A stretch of DNA of 64,000 bases from the NCBI RefSeq assembly GCF_000799075.1, contig NZ_JTLI01000002.1:58724-122723 (forward strand), given 5' to 3'. The DNA comes from Cetobacterium sp. ZOR0034 (GTDB taxonomy: Bacteria > Fusobacteriota > Fusobacteriia > Fusobacteriales > Fusobacteriaceae). Position 1 is the stretch's first letter, and each line of letters starts with the position of its first letter. Positions 1 through 7,532 of this stretch are shown in pieces. The notes below the pieces were generated by a model. The model did no database searches. It was given only the letters and a program-made list of their open reading frames with translations, and had not been told where the DNA came from. The translations under genes were made by a program, and so were the position numbers.

Positions 1-303
1 TAGTGGTAAAACCAATACTCTTTCTGGAAGCTGCATAGGTCCACCATAAACAATACCAATCTCTTTTCCTCTTATAGTGTCAACGATTACCCTGTCACCT
101 TTTTTATACTCTATATCATCTACAATTTCAAAACTATATCTTTTCTTTGTAGTTTCAAACATAACACCTAGTATATTGTAAAGTTTATTTGGATCTGATA
201 CGATCTCTTCTTGTTCTTTTTGTTCTTCGTTTTGAATTTCATCCACTTTTGCTAATGTTGTTTCATCTATATTTTTATCTATTTCTAAATTTCCTTGTGC
301 CAT
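1..303 (-). CDS. PSP1-domain protein (RicT/YaaT-like), N-terminal part
   Basis: The gene starts at 303 with ATG behind a GGAGG site and runs off the left edge, so only about 101 residues are visible. After a Glu/Gln-rich, probably disordered stretch of about 40 residues, the sequence has the PSP1 pattern: a short beta segment, 'KKGDRVIVDT' and 'GKEIGIVYGG'. In Bacillus the PSP1 protein RicT/YaaT is part of the Fe-S-containing Ric complex that affects RNase Y-dependent mRNA maturation; whether that role holds here is inference. The catalytic or Cys-rich part lies outside the window. The acidic N-terminal extension is longer than I expect for Bacillus RicT. The family call is fairly sure, the cellular role is not. 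Confidence 0.75.
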   Translation of the reverse strand, partial: MAQGNLEIDKNIDETTLAKVDEIQNEEQKEQEEIVSDPNKLYNILGVMFETTKKRYSFEIVDDIEYKKGDRVIVDTIRGKEIGIVYGGPMQLPERVLVLPL

Positions 304-363
304 ATTTCCTCCCGCGAAAATCTTAACGTTCTATAATATAGAGTATATCATATTTTTCATCTT

Positions 364-1323
364 TTAAGAATTTATTTTGAGATAATTTAACTGCTCTAAA
401 ACTTTCTCTTTTAAGTCTAACAGAGATGTAAAACCTAACTCTAAATTTATATATTTCAAATTAGGTAAGTGTTTCATTATTTTATTTAGACCACCTTCAT
501 ACACTAAATGAGGATCTATATTTTTCATGTGCTTTAGTTCTATTTGAAATTTTTCAAATCGATCTCCTTCTTTCCACTTAGAAACTTCAGTTTTGAAATC
601 ACTATCCAAATAGTTTCCAAACTTCACTCCATTTACATGTAATCCAAATATATAGTTTTTCAACTCTTTCATCCTCTCAATTCTATCAATTATAAAATCA
701 TCAGCTTCTTTAAAATTTGTTACTGATCTCTCTAAACAAATTAGATGTGAAAAATCTAAAAGAAGCCCTTTATTTTGATAGTTCACCTTTTCAATAAAAT
801 ATTTTGTCATCTCATAACTTCTAAAATTTAATCCTGGCCAAGGTAGATTTTCAAATAACAACAACGGACCTTCCCCCTCAAAAACTTCATTTATTATTTT
901 TATACACTCATTTAAAACTTCTAAATCTGTATACTCAAAATCAAAATCAAATATATCTTTAGGTCGAACATGTGACACATGAAAAACCATGTATTTAGCT
1001 CCTATTCTTTTAGCGTTTTCAAATTGCTCTTTAAATGTTTCTAACAAAATATTTTTATCAAAGCCTCTATAATAATTTTTTATCCCTTCATCATTATAAA
1101 AATCCTCTTTAACTTTCTTCCAGTCACCTTTCCAAAATTCCAACCACGTTGGATAATATAAAAGATGCACTCCTTTTACTGGATAATTTCGGTACTCTGA
1201 AAAATCCAAGTGATCTCCAATAATTGTTTCTATTCCCGATATACCTTTTTGACTAAGTTGACTATATATAACTTCAAACTCCTGCTGCTCATTTTTCTTG
1301 GGTACAAAACTAAATGTTATCAT
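364..1323 (-). CDS. TIM-barrel protein, candidate CbiR-type cobamide-remodelling hydrolase
   Basis: A 319-residue soluble protein of the AP-endonuclease-2/xylose-isomerase-like TIM-barrel superfamily. Strand-end motifs that usually carry metal or substrate ligands are visible in order: 'MVFHVSH' (about residue 112), 'LLFENL', 'LLLDFSH', 'FGLHVNG', 'LVYEGG' and 'INLELGF'. It is the last gene of a transcript that starts with a cobalamin riboswitch, and its ATG overlaps the btuF stop by 4 bp (ATGA), so it is translationally coupled to B12 uptake. Established knowledge: CbiR of Akkermansia, a member of this superfamily, cleaves the phosphoribosyl bond of cobamides so the lower ligand can be replaced. 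Fold and context make CbiR the best guess, but I cannot align to it. A generic sugar-phosphate isomerase/epimerase is the alternative. Confidence 0.6.
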   Translation of the reverse strand: MITFSFVPKKNEQQEFEVIYSQLSQKGISGIETIIGDHLDFSEYRNYPVKGVHLLYYPTWLEFWKGDWKKVKEDFYNDEGIKNYYRGFDKNILLETFKEQFENAKRIGAKYMVFHVSHVRPKDIFDFDFEYTDLEVLNECIKIINEVFEGEGPLLLFENLPWPGLNFRSYEMTKYFIEKVNYQNKGLLLDFSHLICLERSVTNFKEADDFIIDRIERMKELKNYIFGLHVNGVKFGNYLDSDFKTEVSKWKEGDRFEKFQIELKHMKNIDPHLVYEGGLNKIMKHLPNLKYINLELGFTSLLDLKEKVLEQLNYLKINS

Positions 1324-2174
1324 CTCTTCAACACTTCCTTTAATGCTCTTAAAGCTTTTAAAACCCTTGTTGATGGTCTATTAATGCTTTCATCAACAAA
1401 ATAAACATTTCTATTTTTTATAGCATCTACCTCTTGCCATTCAACTCTTTTTAATATCTCTTCTATCATATATTTTCTATCTTCGCCTACTAATATAATT
1501 TCTGGATTTTTTTCTAGAATAGATTCTAATGGTGGTGAAATCCATCCCTTCTCACTTTTAAAAATATTTCTTCCACCTATACTTTCTAAAGCATCGTTTA
1601 AAAAAGTTTCAGCTCCTGTTGTATATATAGGGCTATCCAAAATTTCAAAATAAACTCTTTTATTTTCTAAATTTCTATTTGAAACTATCATCTTCAACTC
1701 TTCAATAAATCTATCCTTCAATTTTTGGGCCTCATCTTTTCTATTTAAAACTTCGCCTATCTCTGTTACAGAATCCGCTACTTCAGAAAGTGATTTTGGA
1801 CTTTTAATAACATACACTGGAATTCCAACTTCATCAAAAAATTTTAAACTTTCTTTTCCTTTTTTCAAATTATGATGAGATGAAATTACTAAGTCTGGCA
1901 TTAATTCTACTATCTTTTCCTCATTCAAATCATCACTTCTTAAAAAACCTTTTCCCTTTAATCTTTCATCTACTTTTTCTGAATAACTATCTACCCCTAT
2001 TAGCAAATCTACTAAACCCATGTCTACAATAATCTCTGTATTAGATGGTACAGTCGATATTACTCTTTCAATATTTTCTGGTATTTCAATTACTCTTCCT
2101 GTACTATCTACTAATACTCTTGAAAAACAAATTGTGAAAATGAAAGTGTTTAATATCATTATTTTTTTTAACAT
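1320..2174 (-). CDS. btuF: Cobalamin ABC transporter substrate-binding protein (BtuF-like)
   Basis: A 284-residue periplasmic binding protein of the BtuF/FhuD/CeuE class. It has an N-terminal signal segment (about residues 1-18, hydrophobic, no clear lipobox), then 'VDSTGRVIEIP' and 'RVISTVPSNTEIIVDMG', the usual opening of helical-backbone binding proteins, and a C-terminal lobe with 'GWISPPLESILEKNPEIILVG'. I start at the ATG at 2174, which has GGAGAGG just upstream; a TTG five codons earlier would overlap that ribosome site. Vitamin B12 or cobinamide as ligand is inferred from the upstream cobalamin riboswitch and TonB receptor. No btuC/btuD permease and ATPase genes lie beside it, so the inner-membrane transporter must be elsewhere. 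A 2202-2230 hairpin separates it from the receptor gene. Confidence 0.82.
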   Translation of the reverse strand: MLKKIMILNTFIFTICFSRVLVDSTGRVIEIPENIERVISTVPSNTEIIVDMGLVDLLIGVDSYSEKVDERLKGKGFLRSDDLNEEKIVELMPDLVISSHHNLKKGKESLKFFDEVGIPVYVIKSPKSLSEVADSVTEIGEVLNRKDEAQKLKDRFIEELKMIVSNRNLENKRVYFEILDSPIYTTGAETFLNDALESIGGRNIFKSEKGWISPPLESILEKNPEIILVGEDRKYMIEEILKRVEWQEVDAIKNRNVYFVDESINRPSTRVLKALRALKEVLKR

Positions 2175-2201
2175 TGCCCTCTCCTTCAAATAATATGAAA
2201 A

Positions 2202-2230
2202 ATGCCCCTTTCAAACTTTGAAAAGAGCAT
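2202..2230 (-). terminator. Intercistronic hairpin between receptor and btuF
   Basis: On the minus-strand RNA a near-continuous stem (ATGCTCTTTTCAAA pairing with TTTGAAAGGGGCAT, including G-U pairs, closing on a very small loop) is followed by a short T-run. It lies after the receptor stop codon and before the btuF ribosome site. It could terminate part of the transcripts or stabilise the receptor message, giving more outer-membrane receptor than binding protein. Confidence 0.5.
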
Positions 2231-2237
2231 CTCTTTC

Positions 2238-4160
2238 TTAGAAGCTGTACTTAACTCCTAAATAATAATTTCTTTCTGCTGCTGGATAATATACTCTTCC
2301 AAATCTTGGATCCCAACTACTCGCTTCTTTATATCCTATGTAATCATAATATTTTTCATTAAATAGGTTATTTACTCCTACACTTACAATTAATCCATCT
2401 TTAAAGTCATATGACATAGATATTCCACTTATTAAATAACTATTCACTTTTTCTCTTATATTTTCTTCATCAGATGCATCAAAAGCTTTACCATAATACT
2501 CCCAAGAGTTATTTAAAGTTAACTTATCATTAAATCTATAATTAAAGTTCAATACTCCCTTTACATTTGGAACCCCTGGAATATCCTTTCCATCTTTAAA
2601 CTCTGTTCTCATATATGTCAATGATTCTGAAATCGTCAACTTATCAAAGTAGTGCTCTAATGAAACCTCGATTCCTTTTCTTTTACTTGTTCCATCTAAA
2701 TTTCTATTACTTTTCTCATCAGTTGAATCATTTTTTCCATAAAAAATTTCGTTCTCAGTCTCAATATAGAATACAGATGTCGAAACATATGTATTTCCTA
2801 TGTAATCCTTTACTCCAACTTCATAAGTTTCTGTTCTTTGAGGTTTATATTCTCCATCCCAAGCACGAATCTCATCAGTATTTGGAGCTCTAAATCCTGT
2901 TGTATAACTTACATAAGTCGATCCTGAATCTGAATATAGATAACTTCCTGTTAGCTCAACTGCATCCTCTTTAAATTTTTTGTTATATTTTATTTTATTT
3001 TTATTTTCATCATCCTTCAAACCATTGTACTCTATATTTTGTCTTCTATACCCTTGGGTAAATCTAAACTTATCAATAGTATAACTATTTATTAAAAATC
3101 CACCCAATGAATCTTTTTCTGCCTTTCCATTTCCATATGCAAAATCCGTTGTATGTCCTTTATAAATATCTCCGCCTATAACAACATAACTATCATCTAA
3201 GTAAGAGTATTTCAATTGTGGTTTTAAGTATTTTATCTCGGTTTTATAGTTACTTCCATTTGAAGAGTATCTTTCATGAGTAAATGTTCCTAATAATTTA
3301 AATTCTAAATTAGAATCAATATTATATACATAATCTCCAGCAAAATCATTTTTCTCTGTTTTCCCATCAACTTTCCATGTCTTCGGGTTACTTGAAACTT
3401 GAGTTCTATCTCCGTCAACCTCTTCTCTTGTTAAACTTCCAGGAGCTCTAAACTCATTATTCGAATAATTATATTTAAATCCAAACTCTCCATCTGCTAA
3501 CTTATATCTTGTTCTAAGTCCAAAACTTTCTAAATCATCCTTAGCATAATCTCTATATCCATCTTTCTCTTTTTTTAAATAATCTAATTCTAAAGATAGT
3601 TTGTCGTTAATCTTAGTTCCATATATAGCCTGCTGTTTCTTTAACCCATATGATCCTATTTCACTATTTAAGCTACCATAGTTCTTTTTATCCTTTGGCA
3701 TTTTAGTTACAATATTTATTGTTCCACCAATCGCTCCATCTCCATATAAAACAGAACCTCCCGAAGGAATAACCTCTATTCTTTCTATATTATCTACAGG
3801 GATTGAACTTGTTTTATATCCTGATAAATCTATTGAGTTTATCGGTGCCCCATCTACAAGAACTATTACATTTGATTTTGCTGTTGCTCCTTGCCCTCTC
3901 ATATCAAAAGCCGCATCTGCTCCACCCATCTCTTTAACAGTTACACTCGATACTAATTTTAAAGCTTCCGCTACTGTCTTCGCTCCTCTTTGCTCTATCT
4001 CTTCGGCCGTTAAAACAGTTATATTTTTTGGAATATCTGCTACTGTTGCAAAAGTATTTTCACTCGTTATAACACTTTCTTCTAGCTTTACAACTTTTTG
4101 TTCTGCCACAGCTAAATTAGCTACAACAACTAATGCTCCTAATAAAAATTTTTTATTCAC
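2238..4160 (-). CDS. btuB: TonB-dependent outer-membrane cobalamin receptor (BtuB-like)
   Basis: About 640 residues. Signal peptide 'NKKFLLGALVVVANLAVA' (residues 2-19), a TonB-box-like stretch shortly after it, an N-terminal plug domain (about 35-150) with 'VIVLVDGAPINS', 'DNIERIEVIPSGGSVLYGDGA' split over the usual plug strands and 'GGTINIVTK', then a 22-strand-type beta barrel ending in aromatic 'YYLGVKYSF' with the terminal Phe needed for outer-membrane insertion. I prefer the GTG at 4160, preceded by GGGAGG, over an in-frame ATG at 4178 that lacks a ribosome site and would itself contain GGGAGG. The cobalamin riboswitch directly upstream argues for B12 as substrate; other TonB receptors share the fold, so substrate is inferred from regulation rather than from the barrel. 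Confidence 0.88.
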   Translation of the reverse strand: MNKKFLLGALVVVANLAVAEQKVVKLEESVITSENTFATVADIPKNITVLTAEEIEQRGAKTVAEALKLVSSVTVKEMGGADAAFDMRGQGATAKSNVIVLVDGAPINSIDLSGYKTSSIPVDNIERIEVIPSGGSVLYGDGAIGGTINIVTKMPKDKKNYGSLNSEIGSYGLKKQQAIYGTKINDKLSLELDYLKKEKDGYRDYAKDDLESFGLRTRYKLADGEFGFKYNYSNNEFRAPGSLTREEVDGDRTQVSSNPKTWKVDGKTEKNDFAGDYVYNIDSNLEFKLLGTFTHERYSSNGSNYKTEIKYLKPQLKYSYLDDSYVVIGGDIYKGHTTDFAYGNGKAEKDSLGGFLINSYTIDKFRFTQGYRRQNIEYNGLKDDENKNKIKYNKKFKEDAVELTGSYLYSDSGSTYVSYTTGFRAPNTDEIRAWDGEYKPQRTETYEVGVKDYIGNTYVSTSVFYIETENEIFYGKNDSTDEKSNRNLDGTSKRKGIEVSLEHYFDKLTISESLTYMRTEFKDGKDIPGVPNVKGVLNFNYRFNDKLTLNNSWEYYGKAFDASDEENIREKVNSYLISGISMSYDFKDGLIVSVGVNNLFNEKYYDYIGYKEASSWDPRFGRVYYPAAERNYYLGVKYSF

Positions 4161-4205
4161 TTTTTTTAATCCTCCCATTCTGTCACTCGCAGATTTAAAT
4201 TTTAT

Positions 4206-4330
4206 GGCAGGTATCCTGACTCAACTTCATCCTAACAATAGCCCTTCCCAGTTTCCCAGTGGTTTTACTATCTTCGTCCATTTCACAGTGGCGTGACCGT
4301 TTAAGATTCTCACTTAATTCCCTTTTAATT
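4206..4330 (-). promoter_or_regulatory. Cobalamin (AdoCbl) riboswitch
   Basis: Read on the minus strand, the leader carries the hallmarks of the cobalamin riboswitch in order: GGGAATTAAGTGAGAATCTT, then ACGCCACTGTG, a paired domain with GGGAAGGGC, and at its 3' end the B12 box AGTCAGGATACCTGCC (4206-4221). It lies between the promoter and the receptor gene. No strong terminator follows the B12 box, so control of translation initiation is more likely than termination, but this is inference. Confidence 0.95.
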
Positions 4331-4348
4331 TCAAAACCATACTAATTT

Positions 4349-4377
4349 ATTATACTACAATTATTTTGTTTTTAAAA
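4349..4377 (-). promoter_or_regulatory. Promoter of the B12 uptake operon
   Basis: A perfect minus-strand TATAAT lies at 4354-4349, just before the riboswitch. The matching -35 region (about 4377-4372, TTTTAA) is weak. The start of transcription is therefore placed near 4342 by inference. Confidence 0.55.
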
Positions 4378-4472
4378 GTTTTAACCTTTTAACGAACATG
4401 TTTTTTTAAATAATCTTGATTTTTTTCTATTATTTCAGTATAATCTAAAATTATGTTTTAATAGGAGGTCTT

Positions 4473-4952
4473 ATGAAAAATATAGTTCCAGGTTATTTTT
4501 ATATTTTTGATACTCCACTCGGATTACTTAAAATAGAAGCAAATGAAGAAGAAGTCACAAAAATAGAACTCAACAATCCCTCTTCAAATAGAACCTTTAA
4601 ACTTACAAAACTTTTAGAAAAAGCTTTTAAAGAGATTGAAGAGTTTTTAAACGGAAAAAGAAAATACTTCACTTTTAAAATAAATCCATCAGGAACAGAA
4701 TTTCAAAAATCTGTTTGGAATGCTCTTTTAAAAATACCTTATGGTGAAGTAAAATCATATAAAGACATTGCCATCGCTATTGGAAATCCAAAGGCTTGTA
4801 GAGCTGTCGGAATGGCAAATAATAAAAATCCAATTCCCATAGTTATTCCCTGTCATAGAGTTATTGGTAGTAATGGAAAATTAACAGGTTACGCGTATGG
4901 ATTAACTTTAAAGGATGAATTATTACATTTAGAAAAAAAAGGTACAAAATAA
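4473..4952 (+). CDS. ogt: Methylated-DNA-[protein]-cysteine S-methyltransferase
   Basis: A 159-residue DNA repair protein that removes alkyl groups from O6-alkylguanine and O4-alkylthymine by irreversible transfer to its own cysteine. The active-site motif IPCHRVIG is intact with the acceptor Cys at about residue 127; the helix-turn-helix region 'FQKSVWNALLKIPYGEVKSY' (about 77-96, with the Arg-finger stretch 'CRAVGMANNKNP' after it) matches the family. The length is that of single-domain Ogt/AdaB proteins without an Ada regulatory domain. Start ATG has AGGAGG seven bases upstream. It is a single gene, divergent from the B12 operon and ending in a terminator shared with putP. Confidence 0.95.
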   Translation: MKNIVPGYFYIFDTPLGLLKIEANEEEVTKIELNNPSSNRTFKLTKLLEKAFKEIEEFLNGKRKYFTFKINPSGTEFQKSVWNALLKIPYGEVKSYKDIAIAIGNPKACRAVGMANNKNPIPIVIPCHRVIGSNGKLTGYAYGLTLKDELLHLEKKGTK

Positions 4953-4965
4953 TTTTGTACCTTTT
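4937..4965. terminator. Bidirectional terminator between ogt and putP
   Basis: The 10-bp perfect stem GGTACAAAAT / ATTTTGTACC has an A-run on its left and a T-run on its right, so it can end the ogt transcript on the plus strand and the putP transcript on the minus strand. Confidence 0.85.
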
Positions 4966-4968
4966 TCA

Positions 4969-6402
4969 TTATGCTTCAACTACCCTTTTACAGAATACTT
5001 TCTCAGCTATATAAACTGTTATTAAATTTGTCATAAATCCTGGTAATAGCTCATACATATAAGCATCTAATCCAATAACTTTCCAGATTAAAAACACAAA
5101 TGTCCCCACTAAAATTCCTGATAAAACACTTTTTGCACTTACATCTTTTAAATATAAAACACCTATTATTGCTGGTCCAAATATTGTCCCAAATCCTCCC
5201 CAAGCATATGCAACTAGCGATAAAACTTTAGCATTTTGATTAAGAGCAAATAATAAAGCTAGTAATGCAATCACTACTACACAAACTCTACCTACAAACA
5301 TAATCTCTTTATCTGTAGCATCTCTTTTTATATATTCATAAAAATCTTCAGTTAATGTTGTTGATGATACTAATAGTTGAGAATCTATTGTAGACATTAT
5401 TGCAGATAGTATTGCTGCTAATAAAATTCCAGCCACCCAAGGGTTAAATAACTCTTTTATCATATAAATAAATATCTTCTCTGCATCTCCACCAAGTTGA
5501 CTTACCTCTTTAAATAAAGGAATTCCTAATAATCCAATTGCTATAGCTCCAATTAGTGATATTAATACCCAAATCATAGCTATTCTTCTAGATTTCTTTA
5601 ACTCTTTTACATCACTTATACTCATAAATCTAACTAAAATATGTGGTTGTCCAAAATAACCCAATCCCCAAGCTAAAGATGATAAGATACCCATAACTCC
5701 AATATTCTTTCCACCTTGTTTAAATATATCAAAAGTTATTCCCTTTAACTCTATTCCTTGCTTCACAGTTTCTAAATCTCCTATTTTATAATAAGCCATT
5801 ACTGGAACAGCTATTATTGCCATAAACATAAGAGCTCCTTGGAAGAAATCTGTCCAACACGATGCCAAATATCCACCCATAAATGTATACACAACGATTG
5901 TTACTGCTCCGACTACAACTGCCACCTTATAATCTATTCCAAGTATCGACTCAAATAATTTTCCAGCAGCTACTAATCCAGATGAAGAGTATATTGTAAA
6001 GAAAAATAGTGTTCCTACAGCCAAAATTTTTCTAATAGTTCCCTTATCATCTTTTAATTTTCTTTCTAAAAATGTTGGTAAAGTCAATGTATCTTCAATC
6101 TCTGTTTCTACTCTTAATTTTGGTGCTATAAACTTCCAGTTTAAATAAGTCCCTATTGCAAGACCTATTACAACCCAAATCTCCCCAAATCCTGAAAGAT
6201 AAACAGCTCCAGGTAAACCCATAAGCAACCAACCACTCATATCACTAGCTTGTGCCGATAATGCAGTTACCCAACTTCCTACTCCTCTTCCACCGATTAA
6301 GTAATCCTCTGAACTGGAGGTTTTACCATAAAAGTAAACTCCCACTCCTATTAAAAATATTAAATACGCTCCAAATGTTATAAATGTTTCTACTCCTATC
6401 AT
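4969..6402 (-). CDS. putP: Sodium/proline symporter
   Basis: A 477-residue integral membrane protein of the sodium:solute symporter family (LeuT fold, about 13 membrane helices). The PutP-type N-terminal signature is clear: 'SSSEDYLIGGRGVGSWVTALSAQASDMSGW' spans helices 1-2 (about residues 29-58), followed by 'GLPGAVYLSGFGEIW', and the family motif 'GYFGQPHILVRFMS' (about 247-260). Length fits PutP (about 490). It would import L-proline with Na+. Substrate is supported independently by its leader, which encodes a peptide with three Pro codons. Start ATG follows GGAGGAG. It has its own promoter and a terminator in the leader. Related pantothenate or sialic-acid symporters share the fold but differ in these motifs. 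Confidence 0.9.
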   Translation of the reverse strand: MIGVETFITFGAYLIFLIGVGVYFYGKTSSSEDYLIGGRGVGSWVTALSAQASDMSGWLLMGLPGAVYLSGFGEIWVVIGLAIGTYLNWKFIAPKLRVETEIEDTLTLPTFLERKLKDDKGTIRKILAVGTLFFFTIYSSSGLVAAGKLFESILGIDYKVAVVVGAVTIVVYTFMGGYLASCWTDFFQGALMFMAIIAVPVMAYYKIGDLETVKQGIELKGITFDIFKQGGKNIGVMGILSSLAWGLGYFGQPHILVRFMSISDVKELKKSRRIAMIWVLISLIGAIAIGLLGIPLFKEVSQLGGDAEKIFIYMIKELFNPWVAGILLAAILSAIMSTIDSQLLVSSTTLTEDFYEYIKRDATDKEIMFVGRVCVVVIALLALLFALNQNAKVLSLVAYAWGGFGTIFGPAIIGVLYLKDVSAKSVLSGILVGTFVFLIWKVIGLDAYMYELLPGFMTNLITVYIAEKVFCKRVVEA

Positions 6403-6434
6403 TTTTCTCCTCCGAAATTTTTTTTAAATAAAAA

Positions 6435-6472
6435 GAGGGTCACCTAAGTACAACTGTACCTAAGTGACCCTC
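6435..6472 (-). terminator. Strong intrinsic terminator (attenuator) inside the putP leader
   Basis: The minus-strand RNA forms an uninterrupted 17-bp stem (5' arm GAGGGTCACTTAGGTAC, loop AGTT, 3' arm GTACTTAGGTGACCCTC, two G-U pairs) followed at once by TTTTTATTT. It ends about 30 bases before the putP start codon and after the leader peptide, which is the layout of an attenuator: unless it is bypassed, putP is not transcribed from the promoter at 6713-6685. Confidence 0.85.
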
Positions 6473-6519
6473 ATTAAAAGAATCCTATAAAAATAATCTT
6501 TTTTTAAAGTTATTTCCCC

Positions 6520-6565
6520 TTAGATACAGATCCAAATTTGTAACACAAAATGGATCTGTATCTAA
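6520..6565 (-). promoter_or_regulatory. 15-bp perfect hairpin in the putP leader
   Basis: TTAGATACAGATCCA and TGGATCTGTATCTAA form a perfect 15-bp inverted repeat with a 16-base loop. No T-run follows, so it is not a terminator. It sits between the leader peptide and the attenuator, and the leader's 5' part (minus 6641-6632, AAGTTATTTC) can pair with the bases after it (6516-6507, GAAATAACTT), which would enclose this hairpin in a larger structure. Confidence 0.7.
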
Positions 6566-6594
6566 ACATAAACTAATGCTTAAAACACAAATCC

Positions 6595-6654
6595 CTATCT
6601 AGGGGGGATGGGTTGTCTATTTACATTGTTAGAAATAACTTGATTTTTTTTCAT
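6595..6654 (-). CDS. putP leader peptide with proline codons (19 aa)
   Basis: A short reading frame too small for ordinary ORF calls: MKKNQVISNNVNRQPIPPR, then TAG. It starts 7 bases after AAGGAG and about 24 bases after the expected transcription start. Its end reads CCC ATC CCC CCT AGA TAG, that is three Pro codons in four, two of them CCC, which looks uncommon in this AT-rich sequence. Placed before a terminator and a proline symporter gene, it looks like a ribosome-stalling sensor of charged tRNA-Pro, or of Pro-Pro arrest. Translation is not proven; the spacing, the ribosome site and the amino-acid match are the evidence. Confidence 0.72.
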   Translation of the reverse strand: MKKNQVISNNVNRQPIPPR

Positions 6655-6684
6655 TAGAACTCTCCTTGAATTTTTATTTTATTT

Positions 6685-6713
6685 ATATTACCATATGAAA
6701 ATAATTTTGTCAA
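6685..6713 (-). promoter_or_regulatory. putP promoter
   Basis: Minus-strand TTGACA (6713-6708), a 17-base spacer and TAATAT (6690-6685): a near-consensus sigma-70 promoter. It begins just after the stop codon of the rhodanese gene. With the leader it fills the 318-base gap 6403-6720. Confidence 0.85.
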
Positions 6714-6720
6714 ATTTTTG

Positions 6721-7017
6721 TTACCAAGTTAAAATTCCCTCTTCAGAATTATACACATTTTCAAATCCCTCTTCTAATAAAATCAGAGCTGCAGACTTTG
6801 AACGAACTCCACTTCTACAAAAAGTTATATATGTTTTATTTTTATCTAACTCGGTAATTCTCTCTCCTAGTTCATGAAGTGGAATATTAATTGTCTCATT
6901 TAAAGATTCATCCCAATACTCCTCTTCTGTTCTAACGTCTAAAAGTACAGTATCTTTATCTTTAAGAAGATTTTTAACTTCCTCTTTTATCAATGTTTTA
7001 TAATTTCTTTTCTGCAT
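6721..7017 (-). CDS. Single-domain rhodanese-like sulfurtransferase
   Basis: A 98-residue single rhodanese domain. The catalytic loop 'CRSGVRS' begins at Cys67 and is followed by 'KSAALILLEEGFENVYNSEEGILTW', the usual C-terminal end of GlpE/PspE-type proteins; 'VLLDVRTEEEYW' (about 24-35) is the CH2A-like motif. Such proteins carry persulfide sulfur. It follows a flavodoxin and a TcdA-like gene with only 10 bases between, so the three form an operon, perhaps linked to tRNA or sulfur chemistry (inference). Ribosome site AGAGGAAAAAG precedes the ATG. Confidence 0.88.
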   Translation of the reverse strand: MQKRNYKTLIKEEVKNLLKDKDTVLLDVRTEEEYWDESLNETINIPLHELGERITELDKNKTYITFCRSGVRSKSAALILLEEGFENVYNSEEGILTW

Positions 7018-7027
7018 CTTTTTCCTC

Positions 7028-7531
7028 TTAATTAAATAAAGGTTTAATCTCCTCTATCCAAGCTTTTATTCTATCTGGAGTTTCATTATCTTGATTACTC
7101 TCATCTAGGGCTAATCCTACGAATTGATCTCCTACTATAGCCTCTGTTTCTTCATAAGAATATCCTACTGTTGAAGTAAATCCTACTATTTTTGCTCCAT
7201 TCTTCTCTACAACATCATAAAGTTTTCTCATAGCACCAACATAAGACTCTCCAAATGCAAATTGATTTCCTACTCCTACAATTCCTACAACTTTTCCTGT
7301 AAAATCAAGTGTTTTAAAAGTCTCATAAACAGTTTCCCAATCTCTTTGTAACTCTCCTACACCATAAGTTGGAGAAACTAAGATAAGATTATCTAATCCT
7401 GCCATCTCATCTATTCCGTTGGCTACGTCAAAAACTTCATAATCTTGTCCTCTTAAATAAAACTCTATTTCATCAACAATCCCAGCAGTTATTCCTGAAG
7501 TTGTTCCATAAAAAATTCCTATTTTTTTCAT
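7028..7531 (-). CDS. Flavodoxin
   Basis: A 167-residue long-chain flavodoxin, an FMN-carrying electron transfer protein. The phosphate-binding loop 'YGTTSGIT' (about residues 8-15), the loops 'SPTYGVGELQRDW' and 'GVGNQFAFGESYVGAM' that flank the isoalloxazine ring, and the long-chain insertion after 'GFTSTVGYSYEETEA' are all present. I start at the ATG at 7531 because GGAGG lies 8 bases upstream; an in-frame ATG at 7549 overlaps the end of tcdA and has no ribosome site. In an operon after tcdA and before the rhodanese gene. The redox partner is not indicated by the sequence. Confidence 0.93.
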   Translation of the reverse strand: MKKIGIFYGTTSGITAGIVDEIEFYLRGQDYEVFDVANGIDEMAGLDNLILVSPTYGVGELQRDWETVYETFKTLDFTGKVVGIVGVGNQFAFGESYVGAMRKLYDVVEKNGAKIVGFTSTVGYSYEETEAIVGDQFVGLALDESNQDNETPDRIKAWIEEIKPLFN

Positions 7532-7532
7532 A

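Noticed and set aside
4160..4178. ATG at 4178 as start of the TonB receptor
   Set aside because: No ribosome site upstream, and the codons after it contain GGGAGG, which fits the GTG at 4160 and leaves a normal signal peptide.
6570..6610. CCCCCC tract read as an assembly error in the putP leader
   Set aside because: The tract lies in a frame with good ribosome site and stop codon, and its codons (Pro) match the downstream symporter, so a functional reading is more likely.
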